Shown one piece after another: positions 26,598 to 35,097 of a DNA stretch of 64,000 bases. Position 1 is the first letter of the stretch; each line of letters opens with the position of its first letter. The notes under the pieces are model-generated. The model had not been told where the DNA came from and did not search any database. It was given only the letters and a program-made list of their open reading frames with translations. The stretch comes from Anderseniella sp963700735 (lineage in GTDB: Bacteria > Pseudomonadota > Alphaproteobacteria > Rhizobiales > Aestuariivirgaceae): assembly GCA_963700735.1 (NCBI GenBank), contig CAVOYR010000005.1, forward strand, positions 682,001 through 746,000. The letters run 5' to 3'. A program made the position numbers and the translations under genes.

Positions 26598-27065
26598 TCA
26601 GACCGGCAATCCGGTCCACGCCTTTACGGTACGCAACGCCAGGCACGACTGGATGCGCGCCACGCCGGGTAGCCGGGTAATGGCTTGGCGGTGAATGCGC
26701 TCATAATCGGTCGCGCTGGCCGCTGCGATGCGCAACAGGTAATCGTACTGGCCACCCATCAAGTGGCACTCCAGGATTTCCGGCACCCGCCGCGCTGCCT
26801 GCTCGAAGGCCTCAAGGGTTTGTTCCGACTGGGCGACGAGCGAAATCTCGACGAAGAACTCGATGGCCAGACCCAGCCGTTCCCGGTCAAGTCGCGCGCC
26901 ATATCCGCGGATCAGCTTGCGCTCCTCCAGCAGCTTGATGCGGCGGTGACAGGCAGACGCAGACAGGTTTATGCGCGCTGCCAGATCAGCGACGGAAACC
27001 GAACTGTCCGCCTGCAGCTCCCGCAATATGCGGCGGTCAATCAAATCCAGCTCATGGTGGTTCAT
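26598..27065 (-). CDS. Lrp/AsnC-family regulator, probably of ald
   Basis: 155 residues with the N-terminal helix-turn-helix (VADLAARINLSASACHRRI) and a C-terminal RAM ligand-binding domain containing LMGGQYDYLLRI. It is divergent from the alanine dehydrogenase gene across 130 bases. In several bacteria an Lrp-type protein next to ald (AldR, BkdR-like) controls it in response to alanine, so the same is inferred here. Normal family length. Confidence 0.92.
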   Translation of the reverse strand: MNHHELDLIDRRILRELQADSSVSVADLAARINLSASACHRRIKLLEERKLIRGYGARLDRERLGLAIEFFVEISLVAQSEQTLEAFEQAARRVPEILECHLMGGQYDYLLRIAAASATDYERIHRQAITRLPGVARIQSCLALRTVKAWTGLPV

Positions 27066-27195
27066 TCGAATATTCCTGCCTTACGTCGAATAAATTTGCG
27101 CCAGATGTGCGAGCAGCAGGATATTTGCAAAACAATTCAGGAGCAAGCGCTGTAGACTGCGGGGCAGTCAATCAAGCAAACTGGAGGAAACGGCA
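27066..27195. promoter_or_regulatory. Divergent Lrp/ald control region
   Basis: 130 bp between the Lrp-type gene and ald. It has several AT-rich, partly palindromic stretches (ATTCGAATATTC, TCGAATAAATTT, GATATTTGCAAAACAATTC), a usual look for Lrp-type binding sites. A GGAGG ribosome-binding site lies at about 27182 for ald. Confidence 0.45.
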
Positions 27196-28314
27196 ATGCT
27201 GATTGGGGTACCCAAGGAAATCAAGAACAAGGAATTCCGTGTCGGCATGACGCCAACCTCGGTGCGTGAAGTCGTCGATGCGGGCCACAAGGTCATTGTC
27301 GAGACCGGATGTGGCGCAGGCATCGGCATGGACGATGCGTCCTACCGCAAGGCCGGCGCGAAAATCGTCAAGACGCCGGAAGAGATATTCGCCAAGGCCG
27401 AGATGATCGTGAAGGTGAAGGAGCCGCAGGCCAACGAGCGCAAGATGCTGCGCGAAGGCCAGATCCTGTTCACCTACCTGCACCTGGCACCCGATCCGGC
27501 CCAGACCAAGGACCTCGTCAAGTCCAAGGCGACCTGCATCGCCTATGAAACCGTCACCAGCCCGACCGGCGGCCTGCCGCTGCTCGCACCGATGTCCGAA
27601 GTGGCCGGGCGGCTGTCGATCCAGGCCGGCGCCTACTATCTCGAGAAGGCCCATGGCGGCCATGGCCTGCTGCTGGGCGGCGTGCCCGGCGTTGACCCGG
27701 CCAAGGTCGTGGTCATCGGCGGCGGCGTGGTTGGCCGTCACGCGGTTCACATCGCGCTTGGCATGGGCGCCGACGTGTGGGTGATCGACCGCAACGTTGA
27801 CGTGCTGCGTCAGTTGTGGGCGCAGTTCGACCGTCCGCTCAACACCGTCTACTCGACGCGTGATGCCATCGAGCGCCATTGCGCCGAGGCTGACCTCGTC
27901 ATCGGCGGCGTGCTCATTCCGGGTGCTGCGGCACCCAAGTTGATCACCCGCGACATCGTCAAGTCGATGAAGGCCGGTTCGGTCATCGTCGACGTCGCCA
28001 TCGACCAGGGCGGCTGTGCGGAAACCTCGAAGGCCACCACCCACGACGACCCGGTTTACGTGGTCGATGACGTGATCCACTACTGCGTGGCGAACATGCC
28101 GGGCGGTGTGCCGAAGACCTCCACCCACGCGCTCAACAACGTGACCCTGCCGTTCATCCTGCAGATCGCCAACCGCGGCTGGCGCAAGGCTCTGAACGAG
28201 AACGTACACCTGCGCAACGGCCTCAACGTGCATGCAGGCCATGTCACCTACAAGGCCGTGGCCGATGTGCTGGGCTACCCCTACATGGCCCCAGAAGAAG
28301 CCATCCGCATCTGA
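27196..28314 (+). CDS. ald: Alanine dehydrogenase
   Basis: A 372-residue NAD-dependent L-alanine dehydrogenase, interconverting L-alanine and pyruvate plus ammonia. The start MLIGVPKEIKNKEFRVG and the FTYLHLAPD segment (with the active-site His) match the family. The nucleotide-binding GGGVVGRHAV begins near residue 176. GGAGG lies nine bases before the ATG, and a strong terminator follows. Regulated by the divergent Lrp-type gene, by inference. Full length, no oddities. Confidence 0.97.
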   Translation: MLIGVPKEIKNKEFRVGMTPTSVREVVDAGHKVIVETGCGAGIGMDDASYRKAGAKIVKTPEEIFAKAEMIVKVKEPQANERKMLREGQILFTYLHLAPDPAQTKDLVKSKATCIAYETVTSPTGGLPLLAPMSEVAGRLSIQAGAYYLEKAHGGHGLLLGGVPGVDPAKVVVIGGGVVGRHAVHIALGMGADVWVIDRNVDVLRQLWAQFDRPLNTVYSTRDAIERHCAEADLVIGGVLIPGAAAPKLITRDIVKSMKAGSVIVDVAIDQGGCAETSKATTHDDPVYVVDDVIHYCVANMPGGVPKTSTHALNNVTLPFILQIANRGWRKALNENVHLRNGLNVHAGHVTYKAVADVLGYPYMAPEEAIRI

Positions 28315-28340
28315 CGTGCCAATTGGAAGCAACAAACGTG

Positions 28341-28374
28341 AAAGGCAGCCGGTCGGACCGGCTGCCTTTTTTGC
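28341..28374 (+). terminator. Rho-independent terminator of ald
   Basis: A perfect AAAGGCAGCCGGTC palindrome followed by TTTTTT, 27 bases after the ald stop. It may also act weakly for the convergent gene at 28400. Confidence 0.9.
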
Positions 28375-28399
28375 TGATGCGATCAGGTGGTGCTGATGA

Positions 28400-28735
28400 T
28401 CAGTAGCTGTTGATGCAGCGGAAGTAGCGCTTCTTCCAGTAGCGGCTGCCGGTGCGGTGCCACTTGCGCTTCATCCAGTGGCAGCCATCGCCATAGTAGA
28501 CCGGCGCATAGTAGCCGTAGCCACCCCAGCGGTGGAGGCCGTGCCAGCGATGGCCGTGATGGCGCCAGCGCCGGCCACCGACCAGTTGCACGGCAGCGTC
28601 TGCGGTGGTTGCAACGGCAGGCGTTGCGGCTGCAGCCATCTGGCCGGCAGCGACACCGGCATTGGCGGCCGGCATGGCGAACAGCGTTGCTGCGGCGATT
28701 ACGGCGGCGGCGAGGATGTTGGTTTTCGTCTTCAT
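28400..28735 (-). CDS. Small secreted Trp/His/Tyr-rich basic protein
   Basis: 111 residues with a Sec signal peptide (KTKTNILAAAVIAAATLF, ending PAANA), an Ala-rich linker and a basic C-terminal half rich in Trp, His, Arg and Tyr (RRWRHHGHRWHGLHRWGG) that contains two cysteines near its end. In general layout it resembles the two small proteins at 7333 and 7802, though direct similarity is weak. Function unknown. A ribosome-binding site (GGAAAC) precedes the ATG. Confidence 0.7.
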   Translation of the reverse strand: MKTKTNILAAAVIAAATLFAMPAANAGVAAGQMAAAATPAVATTADAAVQLVGGRRWRHHGHRWHGLHRWGGYGYYAPVYYGDGCHWMKRKWHRTGSRYWKKRYFRCINSY

Positions 28736-28872
28736 TTTCAGTTTCCTTCTCTGTGGTTTGAGCCGCAGAAACTTTCCTTGCGGCGACTGTTGAAAACGAA
28801 ACTAGCCAGCTTTCCAGTGGTGTGATGTGATGTTGTTCACAAACCAGCCAATCACAACGCGGAGAGACAAAC

Positions 28873-29157
28873 GTGAGCGGAACAGCCAAGCCGACAGTGT
28901 TCATCGACAATGACAAGGTGCGCGTCACCGAGTGGCGCTTCGGCCCCGGCGACAATACCGGCTGGCACCGGCACGGCATGGACTACGTCGTGGTGCCTTT
29001 GATGGACGGCAAGGTGCGGCTCAAGCTGCCCGGCAATGAAGAGACCATGGCGGAGATGAAGAAGGGCGTGCCCTACTTCCGCGAGACGGGCGTTGAACAT
29101 GATGTGATTAACGCCAATGACGGCGAGTATGCTTTCATCGAGGTGGAACTGAAGTAG
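28873..29157 (+). CDS. Small cupin-domain protein
   Basis: 94 residues starting at GTG 28873, behind GGAGAG. It is a single cupin barrel: GWHRHGMDYVVVPLMDG gives the two histidines of motif 1, and a later VEHDVINANDGEYAFIEVE gives motif 2. Small single cupins bind a metal and may be enzymes or sensors; no substrate can be named. Ten bases separate it from the DUF1194 gene, so the two are probably cotranscribed. Confidence 0.85.
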   Translation: MSGTAKPTVFIDNDKVRVTEWRFGPGDNTGWHRHGMDYVVVPLMDGKVRLKLPGNEETMAEMKKGVPYFRETGVEHDVINANDGEYAFIEVELK

Positions 29158-29167
29158 CGGGAGTACC

Positions 29168-29932
29168 ATGAAGGCATCAAGGCGCAGCATTGCCCTGTTC
29201 ATGGCCGCCCTGCTTGGCGGCATGGCCACACTCGGACCGGTGCCCGCGCGCGCCGAAACCGAGGTGGACCTCGAACTGGTGCTGCTGGCCGATGCCACCG
29301 GCTCCATCGACGAGGCGGAAATCCGTTTCCAGCGCGAAGGCTATGCGCAGGCCATCACCAGCGAGCAGGTGCTGAACGCCGTCGGCAGCACGCTGCTGGG
29401 CAAGATCGCCATCACCTATGTGGAGTGGGCCGACGCCCACTCGCAGCATGTCGTGGCCGGGTGGACCGTGGTGGAGGATGCTGCCAGCGCGCAAGCCTTT
29501 GCTGATGCGATCCTTGCCCCGCCGCGGCAGGCCTATGGGCGCAACGCCATCGGCTCGGCCCTGCTGTTCGGCAAGGCGCAGATCGACAACAATGAATACA
29601 AGGGCCTGCGCCGGGTGATCGACCTGTCGGCTGACAGCGCCAACAACTGGAGCGGGCCGTCGATCTTCGAGGCGCGCCAGCAGGTGGTGCAGGCTGGCAT
29701 CACCATCAACGGGCTGGCCGTGCTGTGCCGCAGCTGTTCCGGCCCACCGGTCAGCTATGACCTCGAGAAGGCGTTCCGGGACACCATCATCGGCGGGCCC
29801 GGCGCGTTCGTGATAACGGCTGAGAACGCCACCGGCTTTGCCGATGCGGTACGCCGCAAGCTGGTGCTGGAAATCACCGGGCTGGGCACATCCGGCAGCG
29901 TGGCCGGCGCGCAACGGACAATGGTTGACTAG
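29168..29932 (+). CDS. DUF1194 secreted protein with VWA-like fold
   Basis: 254 residues with a signal peptide (ending about PVPARA) and a DUF1194 domain, which has a von Willebrand factor A-like fold. The metal-site motif appears as LLADATGSID, near the DxSxS pattern but altered. Two cysteines (LCRSCSG) may pair. Exported to the periplasm or surface; role unknown. It follows the cupin gene closely and overlaps the convergent XRE gene by four bases at its 3' end. Confidence 0.85.
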   Translation: MKASRRSIALFMAALLGGMATLGPVPARAETEVDLELVLLADATGSIDEAEIRFQREGYAQAITSEQVLNAVGSTLLGKIAITYVEWADAHSQHVVAGWTVVEDAASAQAFADAILAPPRQAYGRNAIGSALLFGKAQIDNNEYKGLRRVIDLSADSANNWSGPSIFEARQQVVQAGITINGLAVLCRSCSGPPVSYDLEKAFRDTIIGGPGAFVITAENATGFADAVRRKLVLEITGLGTSGSVAGAQRTMVD

Positions 29933-30309
29933 CTGGCCAGCTTTTCCAGCTCGGCTTCGTTGCGGCGGATATGGCTGAGCTGGGCGGAAATCTCGCCGGT
30001 CAGCAGGCTGATCTCGCGCTGCAGTTCTTCCAGACGGCGCACCTTGCCATCGAGTTCGTCGATCCGGCTGACATGGCTGGTATTGGCCTCGTAGGCCGCA
30101 TCGCCGCTGAGCAGCCACAGCATGGGCACGGACAGCACACCGGCCAGCATCTGCAGCTTGTTGGGGCGCGGCGTGGCCTTGCCCGCCTCCCAGGATTGCA
30201 GGGTCCGCTCGGCAACGGCGGCCCGGCGGGCGGCTTCGGCTATGGTCAGGCCTGCTGCTTCGCGGGCCTCGGTCAAACGCTCGGAAATGGATATCGATGA
30301 ACGCGGCAA
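29929..30309 (-). CDS. XRE-family helix-turn-helix protein with coiled tail
   Basis: 126 residues. The start is set at TTG 30309 because AGGAGG stands at ideal distance before it; the frame is open upstream, but no comparable start signal occurs. An XRE/Cro-type helix-turn-helix (LTEAREAAGLTIAEAARRAAV, abbreviated) covers about residues 10-65, followed by a heptad-like tail (VRRLEELQREISLL) that should form a coiled coil. A transcription factor or DNA-binding structural protein; target unknown. It overlaps the convergent DUF1194 gene by four bases. Confidence 0.8.
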   Translation of the reverse strand: MPRSSISISERLTEAREAAGLTIAEAARRAAVAERTLQSWEAGKATPRPNKLQMLAGVLSVPMLWLLSGDAAYEANTSHVSRIDELDGKVRRLEELQREISLLTGEISAQLSHIRRNEAELEKLAS

Positions 30310-30535
30310 GGGAATTCCTCCTGTTGTCGGTTGATTGTCGTCGCGGGTTTGTGGATGCTTCGAACCATAGCGCGACTGGCGCGAAGGTGCCAGTGGACAG
30401 ATCGCCACCCGCGACCTGCAACGGCTATCCGGGCCGGATTGATGGACGTCAATGCCGGCCGGCACTGGACGCTTACACTGCTCCAGGCTGATCACGGGCC
30501 CATGGCCCAACACTCAAAACCGATGGAGACTGCTC

Positions 30536-30949
30536 ATGTACACGACCATCATGGTTCCGATTGACCTCGCCCATGCCGATACTCTCGGCAAGGCCATCCG
30601 AACCGGGGCTGACCTGGCAAGGCTCTACAAGGCGAAACTCTATCTGGTCGGTGTCACCGATGTCACGCCGACGGACGTTGCCCATACGCCGGAGGAATTC
30701 GACGCAAAACTCGAAGCCTTCACCCGGCAGCAGGCCGAGGCAATGGCAACGCCGATGACGGCGATCACCATTACCTCGCATGACCCGGTCATCGACCTCG
30801 ACGACAAGCTGAAGCAGATCGCCTCAGAGCTTGGCGTGGACCTCGTGGTGATGGCCACGCACCTGCCCCGCTTCAGCGACCTGCTGTTCTCGTCGAATAC
30901 CGGATACCTGGCCAGCCACAGCGACCTATCGGTTTTCGTGGTGCGCTGA
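30536..30949 (+). CDS. Universal stress protein (UspA family)
   Basis: 137 residues from ATG 30536, with GGAG nine bases upstream. The UspA fold is clear: YTTIMVPIDLAHAD at the start and a central DLVVMATHLP. The usual GxxG-9x-G(S/T) ATP motif is not conserved: the corresponding stretch reads FSDLLFSSNTGYLAS, so it may be a non-ATP-binding type. Cytoplasmic, stress-linked by family. Its 3' end overlaps the convergent DUF1127 gene by 24 bases. Confidence 0.88.
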   Translation: MYTTIMVPIDLAHADTLGKAIRTGADLARLYKAKLYLVGVTDVTPTDVAHTPEEFDAKLEAFTRQQAEAMATPMTAITITSHDPVIDLDDKLKQIASELGVDLVVMATHLPRFSDLLFSSNTGYLASHSDLSVFVVR

Positions 30950-31129
30950 CCACCTGCGATCACGCACCTGCCTGAGCATGACTGACGGGTCGTGGACAAG
31001 CGGGGCGGACAAGGCGTGGTGCACGTCACCGCGCGTCAGGCCGATATCGGCCAGCTGATGGTCGTTCAGTTCAAGCAGCTCTTCCGTCTCGCGGCGGTTG
31101 CGCCACAGCGTGACCAGCCTTGCGAGCAA
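30926..31129 (-). CDS. DUF1127 small protein, N terminus probably frameshifted
   Basis: 67 residues in the open frame, with the DUF1127 core LLELNDHQLADIGLTRGDV. DUF1127 proteins are short, basic and often RNA- or phosphate-related in alphaproteobacteria. The frame's only start is a TTG at 31129 with no ribosome-binding site. A strong start (AGGAGATCGCC then ATG 31205) lies 76 bases upstream in another frame. Removing one base near 31189-31191 joins them, giving MTPLTTAPPPSQPAG and then KRVRTGLLARL. So the real gene probably spans 30926-31205 and carries one extra base. Confidence 0.75.
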   Translation of the reverse strand: MLARLVTLWRNRRETEELLELNDHQLADIGLTRGDVHHALSAPLVHDPSVMLRQVRDRRWSAHHENR

Positions 31130-31364
31130 CCCGGTGCGAACTCGCTTCGATTTGGGGGTGCCGGCGGGTTGCGACGGTGGCGGGGCTGTTTGTCAGGGGG
31201 GTCATGGCGATCTCCTTTGCCTGTGGTTGGCCTGTTGTTGAAACCACCTTGCGCCACCCCTCCTGCCAGCATTGTGTCAGTTGCCCCGGCAGGCTCCTGA
31301 CAGCATGATGTCAGGAGTGATGGTTTAGAGATGCTGCCAGCCATCCACGAGGGTAGACCTGACC

Positions 31365-32093
31365 ATGCGCCGCGCTGACCGTCTGTTTGAGATCATCCAG
31401 TTCATGCGCCAGCGCCAGCTGACCCGCGCCCGCGACCTTGCCGAGAAGCTCGAGGTTTCCGAGCGCACCATCTACCGCGACATCGCCGACCTGATGGCCA
31501 CAGGCGTGCCGATCGAGGGGGAGGCAGGGATCGGCTACGTGCTGCGCGCGGGCTATGACCTGCCGCCGCTAATGTTCAAGGAAGCCGAGATCGAGGCACT
31601 GGTGCTGGGTGCACGCATCGTGCAGTCGTGGGGAGACAAGCAACTGGCAGACGCAGCTGCCGACGTGATTGCCAAGGTCGAGGCTGTCGTGCCGGAAGCG
31701 CTGCGCAAGTACATGACCAACACCGCCCTGCTGGCCCCATCGCTGCACTACATGGAGCCGATCTGCTTCGACCTGGCAGACCTGCGCGCGGCGCTGCGTG
31801 ACCAGGTCATCGTCGACATCGACTACCGCGATGCGTTTGGCGACAACACCAGCCGCAATGTGAGGCCACTGTCGCTGGCCTACTTCGGCCCGGTCTGGGT
31901 TATGGCGGCGTGGTGTGAACTGCGCGACAATTTCCGAACCTTCCGGCTGGACCGCATATCGAGATTCAACGTGACCGGTGAGAAGTTTGCCAGTGAACCC
32001 GGCAAGACCCTCAACGATTTCCTGTCGCGCGACGACACCTGGACGCGCGGACGCGATTCCAGACCCGCCTCCGGTTCTGGTGAGGCACACTAG
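31365..32093 (+). CDS. YafY-type regulator (HTH + WYL domain)
   Basis: 242 residues. An N-terminal DeoR-like helix-turn-helix (AEKLEVSERTIYRDIADLM) is followed by a WYL domain from about residue 135, which in relatives binds nucleotides or other small ligands. It stands 186 bases upstream of xsc in the same orientation, so it may control sulfoacetaldehyde breakdown, where other bacteria use TauR or a LysR protein. The 235 bases upstream are partly occupied by the DUF1127 gene's 5' part on the other strand. Full length. Confidence 0.9.
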   Translation: MRRADRLFEIIQFMRQRQLTRARDLAEKLEVSERTIYRDIADLMATGVPIEGEAGIGYVLRAGYDLPPLMFKEAEIEALVLGARIVQSWGDKQLADAAADVIAKVEAVVPEALRKYMTNTALLAPSLHYMEPICFDLADLRAALRDQVIVDIDYRDAFGDNTSRNVRPLSLAYFGPVWVMAAWCELRDNFRTFRLDRISRFNVTGEKFASEPGKTLNDFLSRDDTWTRGRDSRPASGSGEAH

Positions 32094-32278
32094 CAAAAAT
32101 TGAGACTTCTGTTCTCAATTTGGCCAGCTGTCCCGGTGCTTTGGCGAAACTGGTTCTGGCTGGCACCCTGCATGTGGCGGTACAAACGGTCACTGGATCA
32201 ATGCAGGAATTCCGCCATGTGCGCTGCCTCCAGGCAAACGCAGGCGGGCCGTCCCGGGACAATGAGGATCGACACCCC

Positions 32279-34057
32279 ATGAAGATGACGACTGAAGAGG
32301 CTTTCGTGAAGGTGCTGCAGATGCACGGCATCGAGCACGCGTTCGGCATTATCGGCTCGGCCATGATGCCGATTTCCGACCTGTTCCCGAAGGCAGGTAT
32401 CCGGTTCTGGGACTGCGCGCACGAATGCAACGCCGGCATGATGGCAGACGGCTACACCCGCTCCACCGGCAAGATGAGCATGATGGTCGCCCAGAACGGC
32501 CCCGGCATCACCAACTTCGTCACGCCCGTCAAGACCGCCTACTGGAACCACACGCCGCTGCTGCTGGTCACGCCGCAGGCCGCCAACAAGACCATCGGCC
32601 AGGGCGGCTTCCAGGAAATCGAGCAGATGCGCCTGTTCGCCGACATGGTCTGCTACCAGGAAGAAGTACGTGACCCGTCGCGCATCGCCGAAGTGCTCAA
32701 CCGGGTCATCGAAAAGGCATGGCGTGGCTCGGCCCCGGCACAGATCAACGTACCGCGCGATTACTGGACCCAGGTGATCGACATCGAGCTGCCGCAGATC
32801 GTGCGGCTGGAGCGTTCGCCCGGCGGCGGCCACGCCATCGACGAGGCCGCAAAGCTGCTTTCCGAAGCCCAGTTCCCGGTCATCCTCAACGGCGCCGGCG
32901 TTGTCCTGTCGGGCGGCATTCCCGCCTCGGCCGCGCTGGCTGAAAAGCTGTCGGCACCGGTGTGCTGCAACTACCAGCACAACGACGCCTTCCCCGGCTC
33001 GCACCCGCTGTTCGCCGGGCCGCTCGGCTACAATGGCTCCAAGGCCGCCATGGAGCTGATCTCCAAGGCAGACGTGGTGCTGGCACTCGGCACCCGCCTC
33101 AACCCGTTCTCCACCCTGCCCGGCTATGGCATCGACTATTGGCCAAAGCAGGCCAAGCTGATCCAGGTCGACATCAACTCAGACCGCATCGGCCTGACCA
33201 AGAAGGTCGCCGTTGGCATCCAGGGTGATGCCAGGCAGGTGGCGGAACAGATCCTGTCGCGGCTGTCGCCGTCAGCCGGTGACAAGGGCCGCAAGGAACG
33301 CGAAGCCCTGATACACCAGACCCGTTCAGCCTGGCTGCAGACGCTGTCGTCGATGGATCACGAGGACGACGATCCGGGCACCACCTGGAACGAGCGTGCC
33401 CGCAAGGCCAAGCCGGAATGGATGAGCCCGCGCATGGCGTGGCGCGCCATCCAGGCCGCGCTGCCGAAGGATGCCATCATCTCCTCCGACATCGGCAACA
33501 ACTGCGCCATCGGCAACGCCTACCCGACCTTCGAGTTCGGCCGCAAGTATCTTGCCCCCGGCCTGTTCGGCCCGTGCGGCTACGGCTTCCCGTCCATCAC
33601 CGGTGCCAAGATCGGCAACCCCGACACGCCCGTCGTGGGCTTTGCAGGTGACGGCGCGTTCGGCATCTCGATGAACGAGATGACCGCCATCGGCCGCAAG
33701 GAATGGCCCGCCATCACCATGGTGGTGTTCCGCAACTACCAGTGGGGCGCGGAGAAGCGCAACACCACGCTCTGGTACCAGGACAACTTCGTCGGCACCG
33801 AACTGGACGAGGACGTCTCCTACGCCAGGATCGCCGAGGCCTGCGGGCTGAAGGGCGTCCAGGCGCGGACCATGGAAGAACTGACGGCCCTGCTGGACAA
33901 GGCCCTCGAGGACCAGAAGAAGGGCGTGACCACCTTCATCGAGGCGCTGATCAACCAGGAACTGGGCGAGCCGTTCCGCCGCGATGCCATGAAGGCACCC
34001 GTCGCGGTGGCCGGCATTGATGGCAGCGACATGCGCCCGCAGCCGGGAGCCAAGTAG
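32279..34057 (+). CDS. xsc: Sulfoacetaldehyde acetyltransferase
   Basis: 592 residues from ATG 32279 (MKMTTEEAFVKVLQMHG) with GAGGA upstream; upstream frame is open but not coding-like. It is a thiamine diphosphate enzyme of the Xsc type: the proton-relay Glu in CAHECNAGMMADGY, and the cofactor motif GDGAFGISMNEM followed by NYQWG. It turns sulfoacetaldehyde and phosphate into acetyl phosphate and sulfite, the key step in aerobic breakdown of taurine and other C2 sulfonates. A sulfite exporter and pta lie immediately next to it and dispose of both products. No taurine transaminase or dehydrogenase is in the window. Confidence 0.96.
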   Translation: MKMTTEEAFVKVLQMHGIEHAFGIIGSAMMPISDLFPKAGIRFWDCAHECNAGMMADGYTRSTGKMSMMVAQNGPGITNFVTPVKTAYWNHTPLLLVTPQAANKTIGQGGFQEIEQMRLFADMVCYQEEVRDPSRIAEVLNRVIEKAWRGSAPAQINVPRDYWTQVIDIELPQIVRLERSPGGGHAIDEAAKLLSEAQFPVILNGAGVVLSGGIPASAALAEKLSAPVCCNYQHNDAFPGSHPLFAGPLGYNGSKAAMELISKADVVLALGTRLNPFSTLPGYGIDYWPKQAKLIQVDINSDRIGLTKKVAVGIQGDARQVAEQILSRLSPSAGDKGRKEREALIHQTRSAWLQTLSSMDHEDDDPGTTWNERARKAKPEWMSPRMAWRAIQAALPKDAIISSDIGNNCAIGNAYPTFEFGRKYLAPGLFGPCGYGFPSITGAKIGNPDTPVVGFAGDGAFGISMNEMTAIGRKEWPAITMVVFRNYQWGAEKRNTTLWYQDNFVGTELDEDVSYARIAEACGLKGVQARTMEELTALLDKALEDQKKGVTTFIEALINQELGEPFRRDAMKAPVAVAGIDGSDMRPQPGAK

Positions 34058-34132
34058 GCAGCCAACTTGTCCAGCACGGACTACATTGTCGTCGCGTTGG
34101 GCTTGCCGTTCAATCTCGGGCCAGGAGCAGCA

Positions 34133-34843
34133 ATGTTCCTGGCCCTTTGCGTACTCGTGGCCGCGTTCATCCGCGGCTACTCGGGCTTCGGCTTCTCGGC
34201 GCTGGTGGTGTCTGCCTCGGCGCTGGCCACCAACCCGCTCTACTTCGTGCCGGTGGTCATGCTGCTCGAAGTGGTGGCAACGGTGGGCCAGGCGCCTGCT
34301 GCATGGCCCAACCTCGACAGGCGCCTGCTGCTGCTGATGCTGCTTGGCGCGTGCATCTCCATGCCGGCCTCGGTATGGGTGCTGGCGGGCCTCGACGTGG
34401 ACCTGCTGCGGCTGGTCATATCGCTGTGGGTGCTGGCCATGTGCGGGCTGTTGCTGGCGGGATGGACGATCCGGCACAAGGTTGGCACAGGTGGTCTCAT
34501 CGGGGCGGGCGTGGTGTCGGGCATGGCCAACGGAGCTGCCGTGGGGGGTCTGCCGATTGCGCTGTTCCTGGCGGCACAAAATATCCCTGCGCGCACCTTC
34601 CGGGCGACGATGATCTTCTACCTGTGCGCCATCGACCTGGTGGCACTGCCGATGCTGGGGTTCAACGGTGCCATCTCCCTCGACACCTTCATTGCAGCGG
34701 CACTGGCCGTGCCCCTGCTCTGGCTGGGCGTGTGGCTGGGCGGCAAGCGGTTCGTTTCGGCCGAACCGGAGAACTTCCGCCGCATGGCCATTTCGCTGCT
34801 GGCGTTCCTCGCCCTGCTCGGGCTGGTGAAGTCGGTAATGTGA
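34133..34843 (+). CDS. TauE/SafE-family sulfite exporter
   Basis: 236 residues from ATG 34133, preferred because AGGAG lies just ahead; the frame is open to a TTG at 34067, so 22 more residues are possible. About seven or eight membrane helices and the family motif FIRGYSGFGFSALV at the first helix. TauE/SafE proteins move sulfite or other sulfur anions across the membrane. It lies 75 bases after xsc, so sulfite released by Xsc is the likely cargo. A second family member is at 44657. Confidence 0.88.
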   Translation: MFLALCVLVAAFIRGYSGFGFSALVVSASALATNPLYFVPVVMLLEVVATVGQAPAAWPNLDRRLLLLMLLGACISMPASVWVLAGLDVDLLRLVISLWVLAMCGLLLAGWTIRHKVGTGGLIGAGVVSGMANGAAVGGLPIALFLAAQNIPARTFRATMIFYLCAIDLVALPMLGFNGAISLDTFIAAALAVPLLWLGVWLGGKRFVSAEPENFRRMAISLLAFLALLGLVKSVM

Positions 34844-34936
34844 CGGTCATCACCGATTAACCATTGAGCAGTGTGCGACAACTATACTCGCAACCAGCCA
34901 AGGGACTGGTGAGTTGTGTGTGCGAGGAGAGACGCC

Positions 34937-35083
34937 ATGACGAAGTCAGAGCAGGATTTCAGTGCGGTGATGCAGGCCGTTTCGGCCGGCAAGGCATCGG
35001 ACCGGACGTCGATTGCCACCATGATCATCGCAGCGGTTGCTGCCACCATCGCGCTCGGCACGGCCGCCAGCCTGATCATCTGA
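34937..35083 (+). CDS. Small single-span membrane protein
   Basis: 48 residues from ATG 34937 with a strong GAGGAGAG ribosome-binding site. The first 25 residues are polar and charged (KSEQDFSAVMQAVSAGK), and the last 22 form one hydrophobic helix (IATMIIAAVAATIALG and so on). It lies between the sulfite exporter and the convergent pta gene. It could assist the exporter, but I recognise no family. Confidence 0.6.
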   Translation: MTKSEQDFSAVMQAVSAGKASDRTSIATMIIAAVAATIALGTAASLII

Positions 35084-35097
35084 TCGCGGCCCGCCGG

